DNA of 64,000 nt from Apoderus coryli (lineage: Eukaryota; Arthropoda; Insecta; Coleoptera; Attelabidae). This document shows, one piece after another, positions 1 to 10,439 of this stretch; position 1 is the stretch's first letter, and each line of letters opens with the position of its first letter. The position numbers were made by a program, and so were the translations under genes. The stretch lies in contig OU452213.1 of the NCBI GenBank assembly GCA_911728435.2, positions 8,907,834-8,971,833 of the forward strand. Direction: 5' to 3'. The notes beneath the pieces are model-generated. The model did not search any database and was not told the DNA's origin. It saw nothing but the letters and a program-made list of their open reading frames with translations.

Positions 1-744
1 ATTAGGTAACCATTCACTATCACTACACTAGCCCATAAAAAATGCTTTACTTTAAGAATCTTTACACGAAAAATTACTAAATACCTATTTATTTATTTAT
101 TGTATTTATTGCTTGTCGCTAGTGTCCCTTAATTTATTACGATTGTTATAAATGTGTAGGTACTATAATAATATTTTAATCAAAACATAAAAAAGCAAAA
201 GTAACAGTACAGATAAATTGAACAAAGATCAAAGATAATGCATGATCAATAGGTCAAAGCGAGAGAACACTACGTAGTAAATGAATGGGTATATAGACAG
301 ACGTGGATGGAGCATTTTACCCCTCATTTATTTTGTCTTTGTCACTCAATTTGCTGTACATCTAAAAACGCTTGAAGAGGCAATGTCGGACTTACCATCT
401 TTGTTTCACACATTAATGTATTGCTGCAGTAATAGTACTATATGCTAGACAGAATTGAGCAACTCCAATTTTTATTAATGAGTTTAAGTTTAACGTTGAT
501 ATAGCTAAATGGAATGTGTACTAATATAATAAATTCTTTGAAAATAAAATACGTACATGAGTACATGCCTGCGATGAATGAATATGCAATTTATAGCAAT
601 ACAATAGATAATCAACAAAATTTAAAAAAAAACTTTGTAAAACTCATAAAAATGTGTGCAGTTAACTGTCAGCTGATCAGTTTCTGTTTAATAAAAAATC
701 GGAGACTAATATTAATCAATGTGGTAATAGATAACAATAATTAA
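1..744. other. AT-rich DNA without recognisable gene
   Basis: I see no conserved domain, repeat boundary or RNA gene here. A 76-codon open frame at 514-744 (+) has the lysine/asparagine/isoleucine bias expected of translated AT-rich noncoding DNA. Confidence 0.6.
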
Positions 745-1075
745 AAGTGGCAACTCGCCGTCCATAGGGACGAGAGGCAGTGCCTCGCGCTTAAAATGAT
801 TTAATTACGGCCAGTATAGATGTTTTTGTTGTCGTTGGCCTACTCTCGTTCTGCGTTCGCCAACGGGCAAGCTGCGGGCAGGGCATTGTTGCCTCATTGG
901 ATAGCGAGCATTAAATGAACGCACGATTTACATGAGTGTTATTTTCGTAATTTAAAACAAATCATCATGTGCGTAGGTATAATATATATACATCGATCAA
1001 TCTGTGCGTCATTTTTTAACAGTAAAAATTTTTTAATTCGTTCAAAAGTTAGTGAGACACCGGCCCTGGCACCAC
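745..1075. mobile_element. hAT-type transposon end (fragment)
   Basis: Starting with AGTGGCAACTCGCC, the sequence carries GAGAGGCAGTGCCTCG and then a GC-richer block near 830-930 (CGGGCAAGCTGCGG ... GAACGCACGATTTAC). This arrangement is typical of the 5' end of insect hAT elements of the ZMYM/TTF zinc-finger transposase type, whose ends read CAGTGGCG.... The first C of the terminus is not preserved. No matching opposite end or 8-bp duplication was found, so this is a truncated end. The family assignment rests on recall of the terminus type. Confidence 0.5.
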
Positions 1076-1737
1076 ACATGGAGAACCTATAAAAGCAGCC
1101 TATAATCGGGAAAATCTAGAAATTCGATGGTCCTAAAATTAGAGAAAATAATTTTTTTAGACATTCAACTAGAACAATGGAAAAATTTCCGTCAACATAA
1201 ACATATTCGCAGAGTCCGTCAAGACAAAGGAATTGTGAAATAAATTTAATTAAACGCTCTACCCACCAACAGAGTGTAAAGCAAAACGCAAAGCATTATA
1301 CGCGACCTTCATACTAAAAACTTTTCGGGCTATGAGGGCTCGCCTTTTTATTCCTAGACTGTATAAAGTTTTGCTAATTAGTTTACGGTCTTTCAGTCCA
1401 ATTTCTTTCAAATTTATTACACACCAAAAGTCGAGCTTAGAATAACGGACAGAGTATAGGGACAGGAGAACATTAATTAAATACTATGTATTCTATTGTA
1501 GATGGTAAACTATCATTTGTTCGTCTCGTTGTCAAATTGACACTGCCAATTAACAATTCTCTGGATCGAGAAAATAAAAATAAATATACGCATGATTCTC
1601 ACGGCGCCAATATTTTAACACAACTGGAACGGCAACGGAGCGCCAAAATTTTGTAACCTTTTGGTTTTAGGCAACCCGTACAAGTGTCTATAGGTACAGA
1701 TCCCAAATATCGATTTAAAGCACCGAGCCTAAGTGGA

Positions 1738-2045
1738 AAGAAGAAACTTATAAATATGAGACCAATTACAGTTAACAGAGTCGAACGCCTTGACAAGGTC
1801 TATAAAACCCATGCATAGAGGAAGATTTTGCTTCCGTGAGTATTCCTGTATTTGCCTGGCACTGAATAACATGTCGGTTGTACCCCTGTTGGGTCTAAAA
1901 CCACATTGTGTTTCCGGCAAGCACCTTTCCGAGAGTGGGAGAAGACGATTGGACTAAATTCTTGCAAGAACCTTTCCGGCGATGGAGAGGAGTGAGATGC
2001 CACGATTAGTTTCCACATACGCACTTGGTGATAGAAAGAGCAGCA
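1738..2045 (-). pseudogene. Non-LTR retrotransposon RT fragment (fingers/palm)
   Basis: Read on the minus strand, one frame gives RGISLLSIAGKVLARI, a stop, then LPETQCGFRPNRGTTDM, then FIDLVKAFDSVN. These are RT blocks 1-3 of an endonuclease-type LINE (CR1/Jockey supergroup, the family often mis-annotated as craniofacial development protein 2-like). The KAFDSVN block contains the first catalytic aspartate of the palm. The copy breaks off soon after it, and one in-frame stop follows the first block. The GVPQGS and YADD blocks are absent, so it is a dead fragment. It probably belongs to the same broad family as the piece at 9.16-10.13 kb. Confidence 0.8.
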
Positions 2046-2246
2046 AATGAGACCATACTCGGAGTGTCCCAGGAGGAAGCTAAAGTTGAGAGAATCAATA
2101 ATCAGGGAGCCTAACACCTAATCTCTAAACGTCCCTATTGACGAAACTAAGAAAAAATATAACTTTCAGAAGAACTTCACCACAAAGTTAAGTAACAAGA
2201 GGGACTGGTAAAGGAACTTACAGACCAGCAACTTTCAAGAAAAATT

Positions 2247-2745
2247 ATGAAATGGTATACAGACGGCTCCAAAACAAATAAAGGGACAGCAGCAGGAGCA
2301 TTCGGGTCTGGCACCAAATACTCAAAATCAATGGGAATATACCCTATAGCGTCTTCTAAGCGGAAATTCACGCAACCGGTAGATGCGTACAATTTAACCT
2401 GGACAGAAGTGCGACATTGCTATCCACTCTGTTCATATGTCACCACCTCAAAAATGGTGTGGTAATGCTTAAAAGACTTTCCCTTGTGGATAGTCGGAAA
2501 TTCTGGTATCAGGGGAAACGAAGAAGCCAATAAGATCTCAAAAAAGGGGATGTCGACCCCTTTTGTAGGGCCTGAACCGTTCTGCGGCTTAGGGAAACAA
2601 CAACAAGTTCAGAAGGACAAGGAGGAAACAGACCGAGCAATACTCTGGCAAAGTCTTTCTGGATTAACTAATACACTCCAATAAATTCCTGGGAAACTTC
2701 AACCATGAAAGATCCAAAATCTATCTGGATCTCGGTAAGAAGCAA
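2247..2745 (+). pseudogene. LINE RNase H domain remnant
   Basis: WYTDGSKTNKGTAAGAFG at about 2252-2305 is the first aspartate block of an RNase H domain (YTDGS). After a frame change, WIVGNSGIRGNEEANKISKK at about 2487-2545 matches the final block (W-x-P-x-HSG-x2-GNE-x-AD), with the catalytic H replaced by N. A third frame then gives FLGNFNHERSKIYLDLGKK, a C-terminal segment typical of Jockey/R1-like LINE ORF2 proteins. The middle is deleted or scrambled. Such domains degrade the RNA strand during target-primed reverse transcription. The copy is clearly inactive. It is probably related to, but not collinear with, the minus-strand RT fragment just upstream. Confidence 0.75.
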
Positions 2746-2779
2746 AATTTGAAAAAACTGCGTAATACTTTGTCAGTTT

Positions 2780-3515
2780 TTTTATATAAAAATGTGATAG
2801 ATAACATAAAAATAATAAATAATCTTAAAATGGATAAGTCCTTCGTCGCCTTTGCCAGTTTCAAATAGCTTTATTAGATAGAAAAACATACAGCACCAAG
2901 TGCACTTTTCCGCACACTTGTAGAACAAAAGTTTTACCTGCTCGATGATAAACATTTTCCACTCGCAGTGTAAAGCATTATTTTACCATTTTATATAATA
3001 AATAACTTTCGAAAAATCTATTCGCTTTAAATTAAAATCAGCAGATATATGTATCAGCTGTCGGCTTTCTAACACGTAAAAGATATGCGAGAATGCATTT
3101 TAAAGTGGAAGCCAAAGGCATCCTGTTAAAAGTCGTGTTATTACATTGGAAACGCCAAGTAGTGAAAAATAAAAATACAGCCCAAGTTATACCTATAAAA
3201 GGCATTTTATGGAAAACGGTAAAGGGCACTTTCGGAAAGATTGCAAAACGAAAATTGTGTAGTATCAAGTGTTGCCTGGATATGGCAGTGAAAATGTGAC
3301 TAGATTTTTTGCCAGCCTCTGTTATTATTTGCAGATTTCACCATCGGAAAACATTCTTCCTATAAATATCGACTTTTTATGGTTAATTTGTCGGAGACTT
3401 TATGGTTATAGTGCAGTAATATAATCTCAATTAGATTTTTTTTTATTACTTGCTGTCTCGCCTTATGACTGAGACTATATGTTTGCTGAGACCTAGTTTG
3501 TTATGTACGAGTACA
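2780..3515. other. Unassigned spacer
   Basis: AT-rich DNA between the RNase H remnant and the Penelope-like element. The open frame at 3093-3299 (+) is basic and its spacing faintly recalls retroviral-type zinc knuckles, but no Cys/His box is readable. I see no boundary repeats. Confidence 0.4.
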
Positions 3516-3609
3516 ATATTTTTAAATTTTTTGGATATCACTCTTCGGGTTCGCATTAACAAAAACTAGTGAGATAAAAAACTTTTATTTCATGTCAACC
3601 TTTTTTTAT

Positions 3610-3642
3610 GACGTTTCGACTAAAATTTTTTGTCTTCTTCAG
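3610..3642 (-). ncRNA. Hammerhead-ribozyme-like core in Penelope 3' UTR
   Basis: On the minus strand the order is CTGAAGA, a short stem (GAC...GTC), then CGAAAC and GTC. This is the CUGANGA - helix II - GAAA arrangement of a hammerhead core, placed just downstream of the GIY-YIG coding region. Penelope elements are known to carry minimal type I hammerheads. Helix III is not evident, so catalytic ability is uncertain. Confidence 0.45.
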
Positions 3643-3834
3643 GATTTTTGTTTGTCAGTCTACAAACATACAATTATTCATCATTATCTTTTGTTAGTCC
3701 AAAAATTCTTTAAGTATAAATAAAATTATCTAAATATAAATAAAATTCTTAAAATACAATAGGTGTAAAAAATATTCTTACCTTTCAACATCTTATTAAT
3801 GTTCTCTTTTCCTTTTTTTTATTATTTCTATTAT

Positions 3835-5790
3835 TGGTATTGTCATAATAGTAAGGGAATTTTTATTTTAAAGCTATCCTTTTATTTAAATGTTGTTTGG
3901 TTTGACCAATGTATGTTGCATTGCAATTTTGGCATGGTATTTTGTATACTACGTGGGTGTTATTATTTTTTGGCGTTCCACTTTTTAATTTTGTATATAT
4001 TTGGGATTTTAGACCATTATTACTTTTGTGACAGACGGTAATATTGTATTTTTTTAATCTTTGCTTTAGATTTTCAGACAACCCATTAATATATGGTAGA
4101 GACATAAATTTAATATTGTTATCATTGTTGTGTGTTTTGTTATTCCTATTGTAAAATTTATGTACTCGTTTTTTGAAAATCGTGTTTATCAGTTTTTTAG
4201 GATAGTTATTTTTTATTAGAGCTATTTTGGCTTTGTCGATAGCTTCTTTTCTATACTTGGGATCAGACAGCTTAAATGCTCTGTCTGCAAGACTAATGAT
4301 AACACTTTTTTGTGGCTTATTGGGTGGCTCGACAAGTAATTTGTAGTAATTCGTTGTGACCAGGTTGGTTTAGTGTATCATTTTGTTTTTATACAATTGT
4401 CTGTTTTTATAAGTGTGATGTCTAGAAAATTCAGTGTGTTCTGGTGTTCAATTTCAATAGTGAACTGTAGTTTCGGATGGTATGAGTTGACATTATTTTT
4501 AATGTTGTGTACTTGAGTGTTAGGGATTAGGGCCTCACAATCATCCACGTATCTGTAGAAAAAAAACCGGTTTAAAATCTAGTGCATTGATTATGGATGT
4601 TTCTAAATCCTCCATGACGAGTTGTGCAACAACACTTGAGATTGAGGCTCCCATTGCTACACCATCTGTCTGTTTGTAAAAAGAGTTCTCGAATTGAAAA
4701 TATGTTGAGGTTAACGTAAAATCGACGGCTTTTTTAAATTCATCCAATGGAATATCAGTAAAATGACAGATTTCGTTCCACTTTCTTTCAATAATAGTTG
4801 TTGCTAGATCTACAGGGATGTTTGTGCGTATAATGACATCTAATGATATTGGTGTGTGATTTTCGGGTACGTAAACGTTTTTTATTTTGTATTTAAAATC
4901 CCATGAATACTTAATGTAATATGGGTTTTTATTTATTATATTATTAAGAATAGTATTTAGAAAATCAGAAAGTGGTTTTGTTGGTGATTGGGTGCAAGAT
5001 ACTATGAGTCTCAACGGTATATTTTGTTTATGCAATTTTGGCAATCCATACAGTTTGGGTGGGAGAGCATTATATATTTTAAGTTTTCCTCCCATTGACG
5101 GTGATATATATCCTTTATCTACCCATAGTTTTATGATATTGTTACTTTTAGTTCGATAACTATTTGTAGGATCGCGGTTGATTTGTTGGTGTTAGGGTCG
5201 TTCAGTAAGTCAAGCATTTTTGTCTGTACTCACTTTTATTCATAATAACTGTTTTGTTTGACTTATCAGGCAAAAGGACTATTATATTAGGGTTGTTTTT
5301 CAGAAAGAGTTTGGTTTTTTTAATATTGCGTTCCAAAGATTTCTCGAATTTAGTTCGTCGTTGTTGATTGCGGTTTTTGTAGTTTGTAATAGCATTGTTA
5401 ACGTTAAGTCTAATTTCATTTTTTTGTGAGTTATTGAAATGTGCGAGGGAATTTTCAATGCTATAAATTATTTGATGACGATCATTTTCATGTAGTGTAT
5501 TTGATTTTGGAGCGAAATTTGGACCAAAACATAAAACATCTTGTATATCCTGCGGAATACTGGTGTTACTCAGATTTTCAATAAAAATGTTTTTGTTTTG
5601 TTGGACTTCATCATTATTGTGGTTTTTCCCCCTTTCAGAGTGTTTATTTTTGCAATGTTCTTTATTTTAATTTTGTTAAAAGTTGACTCATATTTTTGAT
5701 TTTCGCTTCGATAAAATTCATCAAAAATATGCCTTCTAATTCGTTCTTCACTATTTCATTACTCGTCAACAAAAATTGTAAATCACTATT
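3835..5790 (-). pseudogene. Penelope Pol: RT plus GIY-YIG endonuclease (frameshifted)
   Basis: Minus-strand reading, in order. N-terminal helices run to about 5460, including CFGPNFAPKSN, a conserved block before the fingers. LLPDKSNKTVIMNKSEYR (about 5285-5230) is the RT nucleotide-binding finger. LPPKLYGLPKLHK (about 5060) is the hallmark Penelope block. QTDGVAMGASISSVVAQLV (about 4670-4610) is the GxxMGxxxS motif. After a one-base slip comes YRYVDDCEAL (about 4560), the YVDD catalytic pair. Near 3950-3890, VVYKIPCQNCNATYIGQT is the GIY-YIG nuclease (YIG with a CxxC finger). The protein would be ~620 aa, within the family's usual size. It has at least three frameshifts or stops and is therefore inactive. 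Endonuclease-plus-RT proteins of this type insert by target-primed reverse transcription. Confidence 0.85.
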
Positions 5791-6076
5791 GTTTGTTAAT
5801 GCGAACCAAAAACCCCAAGAATGATATCCAAAAAATTATAAATATATGGTTCAATAAAATTAAGGGAAACATTTTTTTTTTTAAGTCAGTTCAAATCGCA
5901 TAAAAAATAAGTAGTGGTGAAACACATAAATGGTCGTTGATTGCTCGTACATGACAGAAGGATTCAGTTCTATGAAGATATGACTAAAAAAATAACAGAT
6001 AATCCAAATTTGTTAAAAAATATTTGATTTAGTTATGAATCGACATTTTTCTTAGTCGCTAGAAAACGAGAACGAT

Positions 6077-6277
6077 TTGACCGAAATCTCATGTAGGAAG
6101 AAGACAATTTGCATATCTGTGGATGAGGCTCCTCCTCATTACGATCTTCGTGCTAGGCAAAAGCTGATGAATGAAAAGGTCTCCTCGAAAATGGATTTTA
6201 AGGAGTGGTGCCCAAAATTCGCCGCCAAGATCTCTAGATTTAACGCCACTGGACGTCTTTCTTTGGGGGGTACTTAA
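6077..6277 (+). other. Short open frame of unknown identity
   Basis: A 66-codon frame contains a balanced, protein-like stretch (DEAPPHYDLRARQKLM, then DFKEWCPKFAAKISRF). Its composition differs from the surrounding AT-rich shadows, and the codons look coding-like. I do not recognise the family. The DNA after it (to about 6420) contains no further domain. It lies just upstream of LINE and Crypton-like pieces, so it may be a transposon or pseudogene fragment. No start-site or splice signals support a gene. Confidence 0.3.
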
Positions 6278-6535
6278 AAACTGAAGTATATTAAACTGTG
6301 CCAGAAGACATTTTTCATTGTAGAAGCTGTAAATATGGTTACGTTAAATCCACACAATCTCGAGAAAAATACAAATTGACTTATAATTGTTTCATGCTTA
6401 ATTTCTGGACACCATGTATACTAAATGCATTTAACAGCGCATACAGGAGTCTATATTAAAGAAAACACAGATTCTCTACCAGCCTGTACCAAACACTATG
6501 GCTGTCCCACTACATATTCGAGTTAGTGAAGAACA

Positions 6536-6705
6536 TATCTCAGAACATCGAGAGTTTCTGTTACCTCGGCGAACGCAAATATCGATGATGAAATTCAGCA
6601 CAAGCGATACGATGTATAAGATGGGCAATTAAAATCAAGTATAGGTCAAACCTGTTTCCCAAGAGTCAAGCTACATTCCTAAAAAAAGCCATCTCAATAC
6701 AGGGA
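6536..6705 (+). pseudogene. LINE RT C-terminal fragment, sister of the 9.1 kb copy
   Basis: The frame around 6538-6605 reads QNIESFCYLGE followed by an NIDDEIQH-like stretch. This is the block after the palm in CR1/RTE-type LINEs (...FSYLGS...DDEIQ). The DNA from 6536 to about 6702 is the reverse complement of 9078-9220, with the same FSYLG block and the same downstream ~100 bp (AAATCAAGTATAGGTCAAAC). The two are copies of one family in opposite orientation. It is short and shifted, so inactive. Confidence 0.65.
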
Positions 6706-6744
6706 CGTCTTCCCGCTCAGAAAATGTTTTTATTGCGTACCTAT

Positions 6745-6935
6745 ATCTTGGCGAATTATATAAGAAGATGAAAGCATCTACTTTGTGGTCAAGTTATTCT
6801 GTGGTAAGAGCAATTCTTAGAAAGATGAAAGAAATACCAACAATTACGAGTTTTCCTAAAGCGACAGTCGGACGGCTATAAAAGCGAACAAATCAAAAGT
6901 TCTATCATGGGAACAGATACAGGAGCAGGTATGAG
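6745..6935 (+). pseudogene. Crypton/tyrosine-recombinase-like N-terminal fragment
   Basis: The frame at about 6745-6880 gives LGELYKKMKASTLWSSYSVV, then ITSFPKATVG. A one-base slip leads to YKANKSKVLSWEQIQEQ (to about 6935). The motif order (STLWS-x-YS-x-L/V, a basic K-x-K-SKVLSWE block) resembles the SAM-like core-binding domain of Crypton-type tyrosine recombinases common in insect genomes. The catalytic R-H-R-Y half is absent. The assignment is from motif recall and should be treated as probable, not proven. Confidence 0.5.
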
Positions 6936-7109
6936 CAGTATAATATTTTTGTTATTTACTTTTAGATTGCTTTAATATTTGGTGTCGCTTGGGCATGCCG
7001 GTGACGAACTGTACAAACTGACATGGGCGTTCGATGTCGTGGGTATGACGAATATAATCGCATGACGGTTTACGATACTGAACGAACCTTGTTTTATTTT
7101 GGTTTGTAA

Positions 7110-8098
7110 TTAATTTGTTAAAATCGTGGCAGCTTTAAAAACGCTCTCAACAGACAGATGACAATGCGGCTACGAGATAAGCAAATGCATTGTGCTGCTT
7201 CAAATTCTGAGTTTATTGTTAGTGTCTGATTAATACCAAAATATTCAGCATTTCTGAAACCAGTTGTAAATGTTTTCCAGTCAAAAAGTTGAAACTTATT
7301 ACAATGTTTGAAATGAATCATATAAAAAGAATTACAAACCTTTTAAAAACACACCGGGAAAATGTTAATGACGAAAGCCTAAACATAATAAAAGAAGCCG
7401 AAAAAAATGCCAATACGTACTTTAAAATTCCGAGAATTACAAACCGACAAACGCTTCGTGCAAATCCTCCAGCAGGTTCTGGTATTGAGTACTGGACGAG
7501 ATCTTTCATAGGTAATTCCGTATCTGGATTCATTGATAATGTCCTTAGGTCAGCAATTCTCTAATGAAAATCTGCCAGCCCACGAGTTGGTTTCATTACA
7601 AATTACACCTTAATATATTTCTTGCTTTACCATTTGCTGAATTTTTAGAAAAAGTTAAAATCTTTTGTGACTACGACAACTTAAACGAGATTTTGGCTGA
7701 AGTGGAACTATGGCATAATCTGTGGAAAGAAAAAAAACTGTCAGACTCGGAGTTAAAAGGAATTGAACTAGTTAAAGAAGCGCAATCTTTTTACCCAGGC
7801 ATTAAACAAGCACTAGAAATTTCACTCGCGCAATCTTGCACTACCTGCACAATAGAAAGATCATTCAGCACCTTGCGGTCGGGTAAAAACCTGATTACAA
7901 CGGCTTGTTGGACTTTGCATGATGAGCGTCCATTGAAAAAGAGTTTTAAACGCGAAGGATCGGTTTTAAAAAGAAATTTTAGCCAGAATTCTAGAAATTT
8001 AATGCTAAACTAAAATACTTATGAGTTATGAACCCCACAAGTTGAGTTTCCTTGTTTTCTTGTCCCATCCGGGGGAACACCCTGGCTACGCCCATACC
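7110..8098 (+). pseudogene. hAT transposase, C-terminal half with 3' end
   Basis: Three frames join up. First NSEFIVS (about 7205-7225) and VFQSK. Then HIKRITNLLKTHRENVNDES with IEYWTRSFIGNSVSGFIDN (to 7564). Then, after a frameshift, an ALPFAEFLEK stretch and TCTIERSFSTLRS (7840-7880), the hAT C-terminal dimerisation signature. The order matches ZMYM1/P52rIPK-type hAT transposases. The N-terminal zinc finger and first catalytic aspartate are missing. About 50 bp downstream, CCCTGGCTACGCCC (8070-8095) resembles the hAT 3' terminus (...CCTGGCTACGCCACTG). It is inactive through frameshifts and 5' loss. Confidence 0.8.
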
Positions 8099-8099
8099 A

Positions 8100-8940
8100 A
8101 CTGAGTTTAAATGATCAGAATAGTTGGAATCCAAGCTCTTAAATAGTATAGAAAATTCTCGTTTTTTTCTATAAATACGAAAACGAAAAAGGCAAACAGG
8201 TGGTAGGAATTCATCAGTTTGGTAAAATGCCCCATATTGTTGCTATAAATATTTAAAAACAGCATATGGTGAAGAATATTGCTCTCGCCGATTCTCTGCG
8301 ACAATTTTGGTTGACTCTAGATTTGTGTGGAAGTCGACAACTGTGGCTGAAGGATACATTGAAGAATCTCTTTATAATAAAATTGAGGTAGCTAATATGA
8401 TTTGTAAAACGAAAAGTGATATAACAAAGAAAGCAGAAAATAATTCGCTAGGTCAGAAAATCAAAATCTTACAAAAATCCAATTATTCATCTGATCGGTG
8501 CAGTAGTCAACGATTTAAATGCTAAATAACGATTATATTCCCGCTCTCTTCTCTATAGAAAAATCTTAGGCATTTTTATTTTGTTGTTCGACTGCGTCTG
8601 GTATTTTCAGCGTAGCCTAAGGTTAAAGGTATATTCGCGATAACCTTCACAATGGAATTTTACGTACTACAAAACTTTTTTGCGCTCTATCTCTATGTAT
8701 CTACGCAGGATATCCTGCCAGTAAATTTTGGTTGAGTCGCAATAGAAAATGTGTTTTATATGGTTCTCGTTTATCTTATTTTTCTTTTAACCTAGAACGC
8801 TATCATAATATACAAGTCGTTTGTAAACATACATTATATGTGACAGGATCGTATATTTATATATATTTCTTATCTGATATATTTTTTATACGAGAATACC
8901 GTGTAATTCATGCGTGCTGAATATTCACATTAGATTTTTT
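8100..8940. other. Unassigned spacer
   Basis: Open frames at 8107-8304 (-), 8307-8525 (+) and 8732-8920 (+) show no recognisable motif, and their composition fits AT-rich noncoding DNA. Confidence 0.4.
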
Positions 8941-9041
8941 TTTCGAACATTACAAAAGCTTTAATTTTTGTGCCGTGCCGACTACTTTTGACGCCTAAGC
9001 ACAAAAGTACAAAAAGAAACACACCGGCAAAATTAGCCGAG

Positions 9042-10284
9042 CGGTTTAACATCGATTTTCTCTTGAACCCTGTAATATATTGAGATGGCTTTTTTTTAGA
9101 AATGTACCTTGAGTCTTGGGCAACAGGTTTGACCTATACTTGATTTTAATTGCTTCTTATACGATCATCGATATTTGCTACCGCCGCAAGAATGCTGCCG
9201 AGGTAAGAGAAACGCTCGATGTTCTGAAGTCTGTCGATGTTTTCGTTGCACATAGTCTAGCGTCTCCTCACCAGCAAATAGCACGGTGGATCTAAATAAC
9301 GACCAGTGTTCTTCAATATCTTCCGGATATTCTTCCGGGAGCTTGTCCTGCAGGTGTTGTTGGAAACACAGTTTGCCCTTTAGGCATTCGATGTTAAGCT
9401 TTCGCCTTAGTTTCCTTCCCTGTTGTGGTCGTTTTGGAGTCAGTTGTAGGGTCATACCAGATCGCACAAGTCGGTGATTAGTCCAGGCATCATCAGCACT
9501 CGTTAAAACTTTGGTGTTCTTCACTTCATGTCGGTCACGAGCGCGAACAATTACGTAGTTATTTCATATGCCACTGCTTAGATCTTGGATGTTGCCATGT
9601 CGTCTTAAACTTGTCTTTTTGTCTAAAAAATGTGTTTGTAATAACAAGATCTTGTTCTGCGCATTTGGGTAGCAGCAATAGCCGTTGGAGTTACACTTTC
9701 CTACTCAGAATCTTGACCAACTCGAGCGTTGAAGTCAGCGCTCCATCAAGCTGCGAGTTGAATTCTTCTTTTAATTCTTCAACGGTGTCCATGGTTGGCG
9801 CGTACGCGCCTATAATTGTGGCTCGCTGATCCCGGCTGAGTTTGAGGCGAAGGGTCGTCAGCCTCTCATTTATGCCAGATGGTAGTTCGTCCAACTAATT
9901 AATTAGGTCAGTTTTAATTGCAAATCCGACAACATGGATACAGGGTTGATTGTTGTTTTTTCCTTTCCAAAAGAAAGTAGAGCCCGCACCATGTTCTTTC
10001 AATTGACCTTCAGCTGATCTTCTGGTTTCTCTTAATGCAGCAATGTCAATGCTGAATCGTTCTAGTTCGCGGGCTACTCGCTAATTTTTTTCTTCATACT
10101 GACCATGTTGCTCACAATACTGGTAACATTACAGTTATATTCAGTTTTGCACTTATTTATTGAGTTAATAGCCAATTCGACAAGATAGTCAGCTGTATGG
10201 AAATGATCAGACGTATCTATCTTTCTAAAAGAACACTGGATTGTAATAAGTTTCAGGGTTCAAGAGAAAATTGATGTTAAACCG
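9042..10284. repeat. 31-nt inverted repeats bracketing a deleted LINE
   Basis: 9042-9072 and the reverse complement of 10254-10284 match at 30 of 31 positions (CGGTTTAACATC-G/A-ATTTTCTCTTGAACCCTG). Weaker similarity may extend outward (ACTACTTTTGACGCC near 8982 against TCTACTTTTCCGACTGG on the minus strand near 10310). They enclose the minus-strand LINE fragment at 9.16-10.13 kb. Confidence 0.7.
9160..10135 (-). pseudogene. LINE ORF2 with internal deletion: endonuclease fused to RT tail
   Basis: Minus-strand reading. RELERFSIDIAALRETR (about 10075-10025), TFFWKGKNN and VGFAIKTDLIN belong to the APE-type endonuclease, as do INERLTTLRLKL and ATIIGAYAPTMDTVEELKEE (about 9850-9770). The linker follows, with DDAWTNHRLVRSGMTLQL (about 9490) and PEDIEEHWSLFRSTVL (about 9320). 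At about 9240 the frame jumps from the linker straight to QNIERFSYLGS, a block that normally lies after the RT palm. The whole RT fingers and palm are therefore missing. This is the CR1-like family often labelled craniofacial development protein 2-like. It has frame slips and stops and is inactive. Confidence 0.8.
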
Positions 10285-10439
10285 AACCCGATGACAGCCA
10301 GTCGGAAAAGTAGATTTTCGATTTATATATTTTTTCAAATTCTCATCTAGTATATTGATTTTCGTGTTTTGCTGTCTGGAATTTTCACTTGTATTAAATG
10401 GCCATGATTTTCAATACTTTCAATCTTCATATTGAACAA

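Larger units (their letters stand above)
3526..5836 (-). mobile_element. Penelope-like retroelement, near full length
   Basis: A minus-strand element whose ends are inverted repeats: 3526-3562 (GGATATCACTCTTCGGGTTC and GCATTAAC) against the reverse complement of 5796-5836 (GGATATCATTCTTGGGG, then GTTCGCATTAACAA). Inside lies one degenerate reading frame with Penelope RT and C-terminal GIY-YIG motifs. Inverted or mixed pseudo-LTR ends and a hammerhead-like motif in the 3' untranslated region are known for Penelope elements, and both appear here. I saw no clear target duplication. An AT-rich sequence with no gene surrounds it. Confidence 0.85.

Noticed and set aside
514..744. 76-codon plus frame
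   Set aside because: Asn/Ile/Lys-rich shadow without motif or gene signals.
3093..3299. Possible zinc-knuckle Gag fragment
   Set aside because: Spacing loosely recalls CCHC boxes, but Cys and His residues are absent in every frame.
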